Shown: positions 7,137 through 14,149, counted from the first letter of the stretch. The stretch is 14,667 nt of DNA from an uncultured Flavobacteriales bacterium (GCA_950069165.1 CATMIT010000031.1:1-14667), one strand, 5' to 3'. Notes: a model not told the origin generated them from the letters alone. A program made the numbers and translations.

Positions 7137-7719
7137 ATTGATTAATCTGTCCGACAGTGAATTAGTTGCCCTTTACCTAAAAGGAGATTCCAAAAGTTTT
7201 GAAGCCCTAATACAAAAGCACAAAAATAAAATTTATGCTTTTATATTATCTAAAATCAGAAATAGAGATCTTGCAGAAGATATTTTCCAGGATACTTTTA
7301 TTAAAGTAATTAATTCCCTGCAAAAGGGAAAATATAATGAAGAAGGCAAGTTCCTACCTTGGGTAATGCGTATTGCTAACAATTTAGTAATTGATTATTT
7401 CCGTAAAAGTAAAAAAATGCGAACTATTGCACCAACGGATGACTTTGATATTTTTGATATTCTGCAAGATGGCGAAAAAAATATAGAAGATAATTTAGTA
7501 AACAACCAAATTCATAAAGACTTAAGAAAACTAATTGAGCATTTACCGGAGAATCAAAAGGAAGTTTTGAAAATGCGTTATTATGCAGAGTTGAGCTTTA
7601 AAGAAATTTCAGAAAGTACAGGAGTAAGCATTAATACGGCTCTTGGAAGAATGCGTTATGCACTTATTAATTTGCGAAAACTTATTGATTCGCATCAAGT
7701 AGATTTGCAAATAAGCTAA
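7132..7719 (+). CDS. ECF-type RNA polymerase sigma-70 family factor
   Basis: 195 residues, usual for extracytoplasmic-function sigma factors, which carry only regions 2 and 4 and redirect RNA polymerase to stress or envelope regulons. Region 2 spans about 22-95 (AFILSKIRNRDLAEDIFQDTFIKV, then WVMRIANNLVIDYFRKSKK), covering core binding and -10 recognition. Region 4 spans about 137-185 (LPENQKEVLKMRYY, then the helix-turn-helix FKEISESTGVSINTALGRMRYAL). A variable acidic linker (about 100-128) joins them. There is no region 1 and no extra C-terminal domain. The start is the ATG at 7132, which lies in a predicted hairpin. The neighbours uvrA, nth and recA suggest a link with DNA damage, and I recall a sigma gene next to uvrA and nth in other flavobacteria, but the regulon is unknown. 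No classical anti-sigma gene with a membrane segment follows. Confidence 0.9.
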   Translation: MLLINLSDSELVALYLKGDSKSFEALIQKHKNKIYAFILSKIRNRDLAEDIFQDTFIKVINSLQKGKYNEEGKFLPWVMRIANNLVIDYFRKSKKMRTIAPTDDFDIFDILQDGEKNIEDNLVNNQIHKDLRKLIEHLPENQKEVLKMRYYAELSFKEISESTGVSINTALGRMRYALINLRKLIDSHQVDLQIS

Positions 7720-7744
7720 AAAAAGCAAATACTGTAAAATAATA

Positions 7745-7806
7745 AAAGCTGTTTTTCGTTAGTTAGGGTATGAAACCAATACTTTATTTATATGAAAAAC
7801 AGCTTT
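7745..7806 (+). promoter_or_regulatory. Hairpin enclosing the start codon of the small ORF
   Basis: AAAGCTGTTTTTC (7745-7757) is the exact reverse complement of GAAAAACAGCTTT (7794-7806). A G-U pair (7758/7793) and a U-A pair (7759/7792) extend the stem to 15 bp, so the whole start codon at 7792-7794 is paired. The loop is 32 bases (7760-7791). There is no T-tract after the 3' arm, so it is not a terminator. If the small ORF is read from the sigma factor transcript, its translation should be blocked unless the stem is opened or cut. Confidence 0.55.
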
Positions 7807-8001
7807 ACTCTTTTAAAAGTGTTAGACCAATTAGTCGAAAATGGAGGATTAATTCAGGTTAGTAACACTAAAATTTATTCAATAACCGACAAAAAGCAAA
7901 GTCCTAAAAAGGAAACAATCAGCAATATAATTGCGTATGCTAAATCGGTTAGATGCCATAAAACCAAATCAATAGATAAGGTTTTATTAGTGCTAAACTA
8001 A
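7792..8001 (+). CDS. Small conserved-looking hypothetical protein (69 aa)
   Basis: I do not recognise a characterised family. The 69 residues are basic and soluble, with no signal peptide, membrane segment or cysteine pair. The N-terminal half (FTLLKVLDQLVENGGLIQV) is probably a helix plus a strand. The C-terminal half (SPKKETISNIIAYAKSV, then a KTKS segment and KVLLVLN) resembles, from memory, short hypothetical proteins common in Bacteroidota that end in a P-x-KET-x-x-IL-x-Y-x-KS...LN pattern. A TGA at 7771 in the same frame fixes the ATG at 7792. It lies 72 bases after the sigma gene with no terminator between, and a strong terminator follows it, so the two probably form one unit. A role as sigma partner is only a guess. 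Its start is not preceded by the A-rich stretch seen at other genes here and is buried in a hairpin. Confidence 0.7.
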   Translation: MKNSFTLLKVLDQLVENGGLIQVSNTKIYSITDKKQSPKKETISNIIAYAKSVRCHKTKSIDKVLLVLN

Positions 8002-8020
8002 GTGGTTTTGGTTAGCAAAG

Positions 8021-8046
8021 AGAGCCGAACATTGTTCGGCTCTTTT
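8021..8046 (+). terminator. Intrinsic terminator after the small ORF
   Basis: AGAGCCGAAC (8021-8030), loop ATT, GTTCGGCTCT (8034-8043) gives a perfect 10-bp stem followed by a T-rich stretch (8043-8050, TTTTATTT). It separates the sigma factor unit from nth. Its apex CGAACATTGTTCG is identical to that of the terminator at 10841. Confidence 0.85.
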
Positions 8047-8076
8047 ATTTAATAGCTTTAATTATTTAATAGCTTT
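8046..8076 (+). repeat. 14-base tandem repeat in front of nth
   Basis: TATTTAATAGCTTT occurs at 8046-8059 and again at 8063-8076, a 17-base period, in the 38 bases between the terminator and the nth ATG. The second copy continues with G, making TAGCTTTG (8070-8077), a match to the -7 consensus TAnnTTTG, while the first copy ends in A and does not match. It may be a duplicated promoter element or operator. Confidence 0.5.
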
Positions 8077-8077
8077 G
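8070..8077 (+). promoter_or_regulatory. Possible -7 element of nth
   Basis: TAGCTTTG fits TAnnTTTG and ends only four bases before the nth ATG at 8082, so transcription would start at about the first codon and give a leaderless mRNA. There is no TTTG at the proper upstream distance. A promoter is expected here because a terminator precedes the gene, but this exact site is uncertain. Confidence 0.35.
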
Positions 8078-8081
8078 AAAA

Positions 8082-8726
8082 ATGAATAAGAAAGAAAGGA
8101 CTAAACAATTTATATTGCATTTTTCAGAAAATATGCCAGATGCGAAAACAGAATTAGATTACAAAACTGTCTTTGAACTTACGGTTGCCGTTATTCTTTC
8201 AGCACAATGCACCGATAAGCGTGTAAATATTATTACCAAAAAAGTATTTGAAGAAATACCAAATGCCCAAGTGATGGCGGTATCTTCAATAGATGCTATT
8301 TTTGACTTGATAAAATCTTGTTCTTATCCAAGAAATAAAGCCAAGCATTTATCCGGAATGGCAAAAATGCTAATAAAAGATTTTGATGGAAAAATTCCCG
8401 ATAATTTGGAGGATTTACAAAAGTTACCTGGAGTTGGCCGGAAAACAGCCAATGTAGTTGGTTCTGTTTATTTTGATATTCCAGCCATGCCAGTGGATAC
8501 CCATGTTTTTCGTGTTTCAGAAAGAATAGGACTTACAACTAAAGCTAAAAATCCTTTACAAGCAGAATTACAACTACTCAAATTATTCCCAAAAAGTAAA
8601 TTAAATATTGCTCATCATTGGCTTATCTTACATGGGCGCTATGTGTGTAAAGCAAGAAAGCCAGATTGTCCCCATTGTAGAATTACTCATATTTGTAAAT
8701 ATTACAGCAAAAAAATAGGATGTTGA
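8082..8726 (+). CDS. nth: Endonuclease III (DNA glycosylase/AP lyase)
   Basis: Endonuclease III excises oxidised pyrimidines and nicks the resulting abasic site in base excision repair. The 214 residues match E. coli Nth in length, and the N-terminus aligns with no offset (MNKKER..., then TELDYKTVFELTVAVILSAQCTD), supporting the ATG at 8082. The helix-hairpin-helix LPGVGRKTANVV holds the catalytic lysine K121, and D139 in VDTHVFRV is the catalytic aspartate. The C-terminal [4Fe-4S] motif C-x6-C-x2-C-x5-C is intact at C189, C196, C199 and C205. It lies between a strong terminator and recA (67-base gap), so it probably has its own promoter. Confidence 0.96.
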   Translation: MNKKERTKQFILHFSENMPDAKTELDYKTVFELTVAVILSAQCTDKRVNIITKKVFEEIPNAQVMAVSSIDAIFDLIKSCSYPRNKAKHLSGMAKMLIKDFDGKIPDNLEDLQKLPGVGRKTANVVGSVYFDIPAMPVDTHVFRVSERIGLTTKAKNPLQAELQLLKLFPKSKLNIAHHWLILHGRYVCKARKPDCPHCRITHICKYYSKKIGC

Positions 8727-8793
8727 AAAATAGCAAGATTAATATTTTTTTATTGCATCAATATTTCTCTAATTTGTATAAAATCAAAATATC

Positions 8794-9789
8794 ATGGCAA
8801 ATAAAGAAAAAGAAGCAAAATTAAAAGCCCTTGAAATCACTTTGGGAAAATTAGAAAAAACATACGGAAAAGGAGTAGTGATGAAATTAGGGGATAAGGT
8901 AGTTGAAAATATTGATGCTATTCCTTCAGGATCAATGGGCCTAGATATCGCAATGGGTGTTGGCGGTTATCCAAGAGGAAGAGTAGTGGAAATTTTCGGA
9001 CCAGAATCCTCTGGAAAAACAACACTAACCATTCATGCTATTGCAGAGGTACAAAAGCAAGGTGGGATTGCTGCTTTTATTGATGCCGAACACGCTTTTG
9101 ATGCAGATTATGCTGTTTCATTAGGTGTTGATACGGATAATTTATTGATATCTCAGCCCGATAATGGGGAACAAGCATTGGAAATTGCTGATCATTTGAT
9201 TAGTTCTGGTGCCCTTGATCTGGTGGTAATTGATTCAGTGGCAGCTCTTACGCCAAAATCGGAGATTGAAGGGGAGATGGGAGATTCTAAAATGGGATTA
9301 CATGCTCGTCTTATGTCACAAGCCCTTAGGAAACTTACTGCCACAATAAGTAAAACCGGTTGTACTTGTATGTTTATCAATCAACTTAGGATGAAAATTG
9401 GCATTATGTTTGGGAATCCAGAAACTACAACTGGCGGAAATGCGCTTAAATTTTACTCTTCAATTCGTTTAGATATCAGAAGAATTGGTGCGATAAAAGA
9501 TGGGGAGGGAATAATTGGTAACCGAACCAGAGTGAAAGTAGTAAAAAATAAAGTTGCTCCACCATTTAGAATGGCAGAGTTTGATATTATGTTCGGAAAA
9601 GGCATTTCTCGATCTGGTGAAATTTTGGATTTGGCAGTTGACCTTGACATTGTAAATAAAAGCGGATCTTGGTTTGCCTATAATGACACCAAATTGGGGC
9701 AAGGGCGTGATGCTGTAAAGACAATGTTAGAGGATAACCCTGAACTTTCGGATGAAATTGAAACAAAAATTCGCGAACAAATAGCTTAA
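8794..9789 (+). CDS. recA: Recombinase RecA
   Basis: RecA forms ATP-dependent filaments on single-stranded DNA, performs strand exchange in homologous recombination and is the SOS co-protease. All core motifs are present: Walker A GPESSGKT at 69-76, FIDAEHAFDADYA at 95-107, Walker B VVIDSVAAL at 144-152, the L1 loop region EGEMGDSKMGLHARLMSQALRK broken over about 159-180, and the L2 region with NQLRMKIG and FGNPETTTGGNALKFY. At 331 residues it is slightly shorter than E. coli RecA, because the acidic C-terminal tail is brief. The ATG at 8794 begins the usual N-terminal helix. Upstream I see only a degenerate -7 element (TAATTTG, 8770-8776) and no recognisable SOS operator. The TPR lipoprotein follows after 21 bases and is probably co-transcribed. 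Confidence 0.98.
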   Translation: MANKEKEAKLKALEITLGKLEKTYGKGVVMKLGDKVVENIDAIPSGSMGLDIAMGVGGYPRGRVVEIFGPESSGKTTLTIHAIAEVQKQGGIAAFIDAEHAFDADYAVSLGVDTDNLLISQPDNGEQALEIADHLISSGALDLVVIDSVAALTPKSEIEGEMGDSKMGLHARLMSQALRKLTATISKTGCTCMFINQLRMKIGIMFGNPETTTGGNALKFYSSIRLDIRRIGAIKDGEGIIGNRTRVKVVKNKVAPPFRMAEFDIMFGKGISRSGEILDLAVDLDIVNKSGSWFAYNDTKLGQGRDAVKTMLEDNPELSDEIETKIREQIA

Positions 9790-9810
9790 TTATTCCTTTT
9801 TTCGTTATCA

Positions 9811-10833
9811 ATGAGATTTATATTATTTATTAGTTTTACTGTTCTTTTAGCATGTAATAATCGTGTAGAACAGGAACAAGTAGTGCGAAAATCTGTTCTT
9901 GCGCTTTTGTCAGAAGATATAAGTCAAGAGCCAAACAACCCTCAACTATTTATAAAGCGAGCGGAATATTTTTTATCAGAAAATAATTTGGAATCGGCCT
10001 TGATGGATTACAAAGAATGTATAAAATTATCTCCTGAAAATGGTCACTATCATTATGAAGTTGCTTATCTTTATTATGAAATTGCAAAGATAGATAGGAG
10101 CAAACAACAATACCCCTCTAAAGCTTTAATGCATCTGGAAAAAACCATTCAATTGCATGCCGATACAATCCCAGCTTTGCTCTTGAAAGGTGAATTGCAT
10201 TTAGCATTCAATGAAGTGAAAGAGGCGATATCTTGCCTGAATCAAGTAATTGAATTGGACTATAATAGGCCAAAAGCACATCTTTTAAAAGGATATATTT
10301 ATTCTGCTTTGGATGATAAAGAAAAGGCAATCCAATTTTTTCATAATGTGATTGATATTGATCCAACTTATGAAGATGCTTATGTTCAATTGGGACTTAT
10401 TTATCAAGAAAAAAAAGATTCCATAGCTGTTTTGTATTACAAAAATACACTGAAAGTGAATCCTAAAAATAAAATGGCCTTATATAATTTAGCAAAATTT
10501 TATCAGGATATAGAAGATTGGAATGGTGCCATTGAATCTTATACTGCACTTTTGCAAGTGTATCCTACTTATACTAATGGCTATTACAATTTAGGATTTG
10601 TACATATCAAATTGGGCTTGCATGATATAGCAGCAAATGATTTCTCACAAGCCATTTCATTTAATCCTAATTTTTTTGAGGCCTTTTATTCAAGAGGACA
10701 TTGTTATGAAACCCTTGGCGATATTGCTCGTGCTGAGTCGGATTACAAAAAAGCATTATATATTAATCCTGAATATAAAGATGCAAAAGATGCACTTAAA
10801 TCTTTAAATTATAAAAATAAACAAATAAAGTAA
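9811..10833 (+). CDS. TPR-repeat lipoprotein
   Basis: 340 residues. The N-terminus MRFILFISFTVLLACNN is a lipoprotein signal with lipobox LLAC and lipidated C15, so the protein should sit at the periplasmic or outer-membrane face. Residues about 44-325 consist of roughly eight tetratricopeptide repeats, each with the W/L-x-x-G-x-x-Y...A-x-x-x-F/Y...P pattern (for example AYVQLGLIYQEKKDSIAVLY and AFYSRGHCYETLGDIARAES). The second repeat has an insertion near residue 95. TPR arrays are scaffolds for protein contacts; the partner is unknown. It starts 21 bases after recA and ends in a bidirectional terminator, so recA and this gene probably share a transcript. No functional link with recombination is evident, and the association may simply be positional. 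Confidence 0.85.
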   Translation: MRFILFISFTVLLACNNRVEQEQVVRKSVLALLSEDISQEPNNPQLFIKRAEYFLSENNLESALMDYKECIKLSPENGHYHYEVAYLYYEIAKIDRSKQQYPSKALMHLEKTIQLHADTIPALLLKGELHLAFNEVKEAISCLNQVIELDYNRPKAHLLKGYIYSALDDKEKAIQFFHNVIDIDPTYEDAYVQLGLIYQEKKDSIAVLYYKNTLKVNPKNKMALYNLAKFYQDIEDWNGAIESYTALLQVYPTYTNGYYNLGFVHIKLGLHDIAANDFSQAISFNPNFFEAFYSRGHCYETLGDIARAESDYKKALYINPEYKDAKDALKSLNYKNKQIK

Positions 10834-10866
10834 TAAAAAAAGGCGAACATTGTTCGCCTTTTCTTT
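10834..10866. terminator. Bidirectional intrinsic terminator between the TPR gene and rplT
   Basis: AGGCGAAC (10841-10848), loop ATT, GTTCGCCT (10852-10859) forms a perfect stem flanked by seven A on the left and TTTTCTTT on the right. The structure therefore has a U-tract on both strands and can stop both the recA-TPR unit and the converging thrS-infC-rpmI-rplT operon. Confidence 0.85.
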
Positions 10867-10887
10867 ATTTAACACCATCTAAAAAAT

Positions 10888-11232
10888 TTATTTTACTTTA
10901 TCTACAATTGCTTTAAAAGCTTCTGGATTATTCATAGCTAAATCGGCTAAAACTTTTCTGTTAAGCTCAATTTTGTTTTCATGTATTTTTCCCATAAATT
11001 GAGAGTAAGACAATCCGTATTGTCTTGTTCCTGCATTAATTCTTTGAATCCAAAGTGCACGGAATGTTCTCTTTTTGTTTTTTCTATCACGATATGCATA
11101 CTGCATTGCTTTTTCAACAGCATTTTTTGCTACTGTATGAACATTTTTCCTTCTACCAAAGTAACCTTTGGCAGCTTTTAAAATCTTTTTTCTTCTTGCT
11201 TTTGCAGCAACTGAATTTACTGATTTTGGCAT
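10888..11232 (-). CDS. rplT: Large ribosomal subunit protein bL20
   Basis: bL20 binds 23S rRNA early in 50S assembly. The 114 residues, with MPKSVNSVAAKARRKKILK at the start, then GYFGRRKNVH, the YAYRDRKNKKRTFRALWIQRIN core and a C-terminal LADLAMNNPEAF, are full-length and typical. It is the last gene of the thrS-infC-rpmI-rplT operon. The 80 bases to rpmI contain two near-copies of ACC(C)AGG(T)TATT and a small GCTTT/AAAGC stem; L20-dependent translational control is known in other bacteria, but I cannot match a known leader here. The start is preceded by eight A. Confidence 0.97.
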   Translation of the reverse strand: MPKSVNSVAAKARRKKILKAAKGYFGRRKNVHTVAKNAVEKAMQYAYRDRKNKKRTFRALWIQRINAGTRQYGLSYSQFMGKIHENKIELNRKVLADLAMNNPEAFKAIVDKVK

Positions 11233-11312
11233 TTTTTTTAATTTTTTGGTAGTTAGCGGCTTTTTTTCAAAGCACTTATTTGGCTAAATACCTGGTTAAT
11301 AACCTGGGTTAA

Positions 11313-11507
11313 TTATATACAAAGTTGAAGCTTTACACTCTTTACGTCTGATTTGTGCACTAAGCCCGATTTTGTAAGGTTTCTTTTTTGCTTTGTTTCT
11401 TTCTTGGTTAAGATGTGAGATTTGAAAGCATGTTTTCTTTTGATTTTCCCAGAGCCAGTTACTTTAAACCGTTTTTTTGCTCCAGCTTTTGTTTTCATTT
11501 TTGGCAT
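11313..11507 (-). CDS. rpmI: Large ribosomal subunit protein bL35
   Basis: bL35 is a small, very basic 50S protein. The 64 residues (MPKMKTKAGAKKRFKVTGSG, then KIKRKHAFKSHILTKK, ending with a DVKSVK stretch) are full-length for the family. It lies 14 bases after infC, in the conserved infC-rpmI-rplT order. An A-rich stretch precedes the ATG. Confidence 0.97.
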   Translation of the reverse strand: MPKMKTKAGAKKRFKVTGSGKIKRKHAFKSHILTKKETKQKRNLTKSGLVHKSDVKSVKLQLCI

Positions 11508-11521
11508 TTTCTTCTCTTTTT

Positions 11522-12064
11522 TTATTTCTTTTTTGGTGCTATTAACATTATCATTTTCTTTCCTTCTAGTTTCGGCATGCTTTCTACTACTCCAAATTCT
11601 TCTAAAGCCTGAGCCAATCTTAGTAAAAGGATTTCTCCATTTTCTTTAAAAATAATAGTTCTTCCTCTAAAAAATACAAAGGCTTTTACTTTTGCTCCAT
11701 CTTGTAAAAACTTCTCAGCATGTTTTAATTTAAAATTAAAATCGTGCTCTCCTGTATTTGGTCCAAACCTTATTTCTTTTATTACAACCTTTACCGTTTT
11801 CGCCTTTATGGCTTTTTGCCTTTTTTTCTGATCGTAAACAAACTTTTTATAATCAATTATTTTACAAACTGGCGGCTCTGCTTTTGGAGAAATTTCTACT
11901 AAATCTAACCCTAAACGATTAGCAGTTTTTAGTGCTTCTTCCAGGGAAACAATGTTTGCTTCCACTCCATCACCTACCATTCTTACGAATGCGGCTGTTA
12001 TCTCTCTACCAGTTTTGTGTAACTTCCTTGCTGGCCCCCTTCTTCTAAAAGTTCTTTTTGCGAT
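11522..12064 (-). CDS. infC: Translation initiation factor IF-3, probable ATC start
   Basis: IF-3 binds the 30S subunit, prevents premature 50S joining and checks the start codon and initiator tRNA. Signature features are LDLVEISPKAEPPVCKIIDY, then KKF, and EIRFGPNTGEHDFNFKLKHA, with FVFFRGR later. The first ATG (11980) gives only 152 residues and cuts off the conserved N-terminal strand. In the same frame, homologous-looking sequence (AKRTFRRRGPARKLHKTG, then REITAAFVRM) runs upstream to a TAA at 12070-12068. No ATG, GTG or TTG lies between; the only plausible initiator is ATC at 12064-12062, giving 180 residues, the length of E. coli IF-3. E. coli infC starts with AUU and uses it for autoregulation, so a near-cognate start is expected biology. 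Five A precede the ATC, like other starts here. thrS ends 13 bases upstream, and rpmI follows after 14. Confidence 0.9.
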   Translation of the reverse strand: MAKRTFRRRGPARKLHKTGREITAAFVRMVGDGVEANIVSLEEALKTANRLGLDLVEISPKAEPPVCKIIDYKKFVYDQKKRQKAIKAKTVKVVIKEIRFGPNTGEHDFNFKLKHAEKFLQDGAKVKAFVFFRGRTIIFKENGEILLLRLAQALEEFGVVESMPKLEGKKMIMLIAPKKK

Positions 12065-12077
12065 TTTTTACCGTTTT

Positions 12078-14021
12078 TTAGTTATTAAAAGTGATTAAAT
12101 TATCTATTTCTTTTTGTATCAAATCTTTAAAATGATCAACTGACATACTCCCTAAATCTTCCCCTCCATGTTTACGAACTGAGATTGTTCCTTCATTTTC
12201 CTCTCTTTCCCCTACAATAATGATGTAAGGAACTTTTGAAACTTCTGCATCTCTAATCTTTCTACCGGTAGTTTCAGCCCTATGGTCAATCGGGCCGCAA
12301 ATATCGTAATTTTTTAATAATTGAGATACTTTTTCAGCATAATCATGATATTTCTCACTGATAGGCAATATGATAAACTGATCGGGGGCAAGCCAAAGAG
12401 GGAAATTACCTGCACAATGCTCTATTAAAATAGCTACAAATCGTTCCATAGAACCAAATGGTGCTCGGTGAATCATTACAGGCCGGTGTTTCTTATTGTC
12501 AGCACCTGTGTACTCTAATTCAAATCTTTCCGGCAAGTTATAATCTACTTGAATAGTGCCTAGTTGCCACTCCCTGCCCAATGCATCATTCACCATAAAG
12601 TCAAGTTTTGGGCCATAAAAGGCCGCTTCACCATAAACTACTTCTGTTTCTAATCCTTTTTCGGCAACTGCATCTATAATTGCAGCTTCTGCTTTATCCC
12701 AATTTTCATCCGAACCAATGTATTTTTCTTTATCTTCCTTATCTCGTAAGGAAATTTGCACCTTATAATCGGTAAAACCAAGGGCTTTGAAAACATATAA
12801 CACCAAGTCAATAACATTGATAAATTCTTGTTTTACTTGGTCAGGACGAACAAAAAGGTGCGCATCATCCTGAGTAAAACTTCTAACACGGGTTAAACCA
12901 TGTAATTCGCCTGATTGCTCGTAACGATAAACCGTACCAAACTCTGCAAAACGAACCGGAAGGTCACGGTAAGAATATTGTTTTGCTTTGTAAATCTCAC
13001 AGTGGTGCGGGCAGTTCATGGGTTTTAAGAAAAATTCTTCTCCCTCATTAGGGGTTAGGATAGGCCTAAAAGAGTTCTCTCCATATTTTTCGTAATGCCC
13101 AGAACAAACATATAAATCTTTGTGGCCAATATGCGGTGTGATAACCGGAAGATAACCAGCCTTTGTTTGTGCTTTCTTTAGGAAATTTTCTAATTTTTCT
13201 CTTAGTTGAGCTCCTTTTGGTAACCATAAAGGTAAGCCTTGCCCTACTTTTTTTGAAAAAGTAAAAAGCTCCATTTCCTTCCCTATTTTTCGGTGGTCAC
13301 GCTTTTTTGCTTCCTCCAATAATTCTAGGTGTGCAGTAAGGTCTTTTTGCTTAGGGAAAGATACTCCATAAATACGCGTAAGTTGCTTACGGTTTTCATC
13401 TCCTCTCCAGTAGGCACCCGCAATATTTAATAGTTTTATAGCTTTTATTTTTCCGGAAGAAGGAATGTGTGGTCCTTTGCATAAATCGGTAAAATTACCT
13501 TGGGTGTAGAAAGTGATGTTACCATCTTCCAATCCTTCTAATAATTCTAATTTGTACTCATCTCCTTTTTCGGTGAAGTAGGCAATAGCTTCTTTTTTTG
13601 AAATATCCTTTCTGTCAAACGACATTTTCTGAGAAGCCAATTCCTTCATTTTTTGTTCAATTTTTGGAAACTCATCAGAAGAAAGAACACGATCACCCAA
13701 ATCAATATCATAGTAAAAACCATTATCGATTGCAGGACCAATACCTAGCTTAACTCCAGGATAAAGTGCTTCTAATGCTTCTGCCATAATGTGTGCAGAA
13801 GAATGCCAAAAACTCATTTTCCCTTGTTTATCGTTCCAAGTATGTAGGGTTAAAGAAGAATCGGTGGTGATAGGGCGATTGGCATCCCAAACTTCTCCGT
13901 TTACACTAGCCGATAGCACATTTCGTGCCAGCCCTTCAGAAATTCCCATAGCAATATCCATTGCAGAAGTTCCACTTTCTACTTGTTTGATACTTCCATC
14001 AGGAAGAGTAATGTTAATCAT
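12078..14021 (-). CDS. thrS: Threonine--tRNA ligase
   Basis: Class II aminoacyl-tRNA synthetase that charges tRNA-Thr. The 647 residues are full-length. Domains in order: TGS (1-60); editing domain with H73 and H77 in HSSAH and C181/H185 in CKGPHIPSSG; catalytic core with zinc ligands C337 (MNCPHHC), H388 (DDAHLF) and H518 (MIHRAPFGSMER, class II motif 3); and motif 2 RFAEFGTVYRYEQSGELHGL around 357-376; then the C-terminal anticodon-binding domain (about 550-640). The ATG at 14021 begins MINITLPDG, the normal TGS opening. It is the first gene of the thrS-infC-rpmI-rplT operon and diverges from the restriction-modification gene. A -7 promoter element lies just upstream; no T-box-like leader fits in the short 5' region. 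Confidence 0.98.
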   Translation of the reverse strand: MINITLPDGSIKQVESGTSAMDIAMGISEGLARNVLSASVNGEVWDANRPITTDSSLTLHTWNDKQGKMSFWHSSAHIMAEALEALYPGVKLGIGPAIDNGFYYDIDLGDRVLSSDEFPKIEQKMKELASQKMSFDRKDISKKEAIAYFTEKGDEYKLELLEGLEDGNITFYTQGNFTDLCKGPHIPSSGKIKAIKLLNIAGAYWRGDENRKQLTRIYGVSFPKQKDLTAHLELLEEAKKRDHRKIGKEMELFTFSKKVGQGLPLWLPKGAQLREKLENFLKKAQTKAGYLPVITPHIGHKDLYVCSGHYEKYGENSFRPILTPNEGEEFFLKPMNCPHHCEIYKAKQYSYRDLPVRFAEFGTVYRYEQSGELHGLTRVRSFTQDDAHLFVRPDQVKQEFINVIDLVLYVFKALGFTDYKVQISLRDKEDKEKYIGSDENWDKAEAAIIDAVAEKGLETEVVYGEAAFYGPKLDFMVNDALGREWQLGTIQVDYNLPERFELEYTGADNKKHRPVMIHRAPFGSMERFVAILIEHCAGNFPLWLAPDQFIILPISEKYHDYAEKVSQLLKNYDICGPIDHRAETTGRKIRDAEVSKVPYIIIVGEREENEGTISVRKHGGEDLGSMSVDHFKDLIQKEIDNLITFNN

Positions 14022-14042
14022 TCGTTCTTGTTATTAAGGGTG

Positions 14043-14050
14043 CAAATATA
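14043..14050 (-). promoter_or_regulatory. -7 promoter element of the thrS operon
   Basis: TATATTTG on the minus strand (14050-14043) fits TAnnTTTG and lies 21 bases before the thrS ATG. It shares TATATTTGCA with the promoter at 1700. No clear TTTG is found at the right distance upstream, so the -33 half is weak. Confidence 0.5.
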
Positions 14051-14093
14051 AGAAGTACTTTTTAGTTTGTGGTTGTTAGTTGTTAGATTTTGG

Positions 14094-14131
14094 TTGACAA
14101 ATGAATTGGAAGTTTTTTATGCTTATGTTTG
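14094..14131 (+). promoter_or_regulatory. Possible promoter of the restriction-modification gene
   Basis: Two readings compete. TATGTTTG (14124-14131) fits the Bacteroidota -7 consensus, with TTG at 14106-14108 only 15 bases upstream. Alternatively TTGACA (14094-14099) and TATGCT (14118-14123), 18 bases apart, resemble a proteobacterial-type sigma-70 promoter. Either would start transcription a short way before the ATG at 14150. Confidence 0.35.
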
Positions 14132-14149
14132 GGGTTTAAAAGTCATTAA

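Noticed and set aside
8027..8039. GAAC...GTTC palindrome near nth and recA as an SOS (LexA/DinR) box
   Set aside because: The spacing is three bases instead of four, and the motif is the apex of a terminator stem, repeated in another terminator unrelated to SOS genes.
8751..8800. Possible start-codon stem on recA (TTGC.AT..ATAT with ATAT.AT.GCAA)
   Set aside because: Only short A/T-rich segments separated by bulges; expected by chance at this composition.
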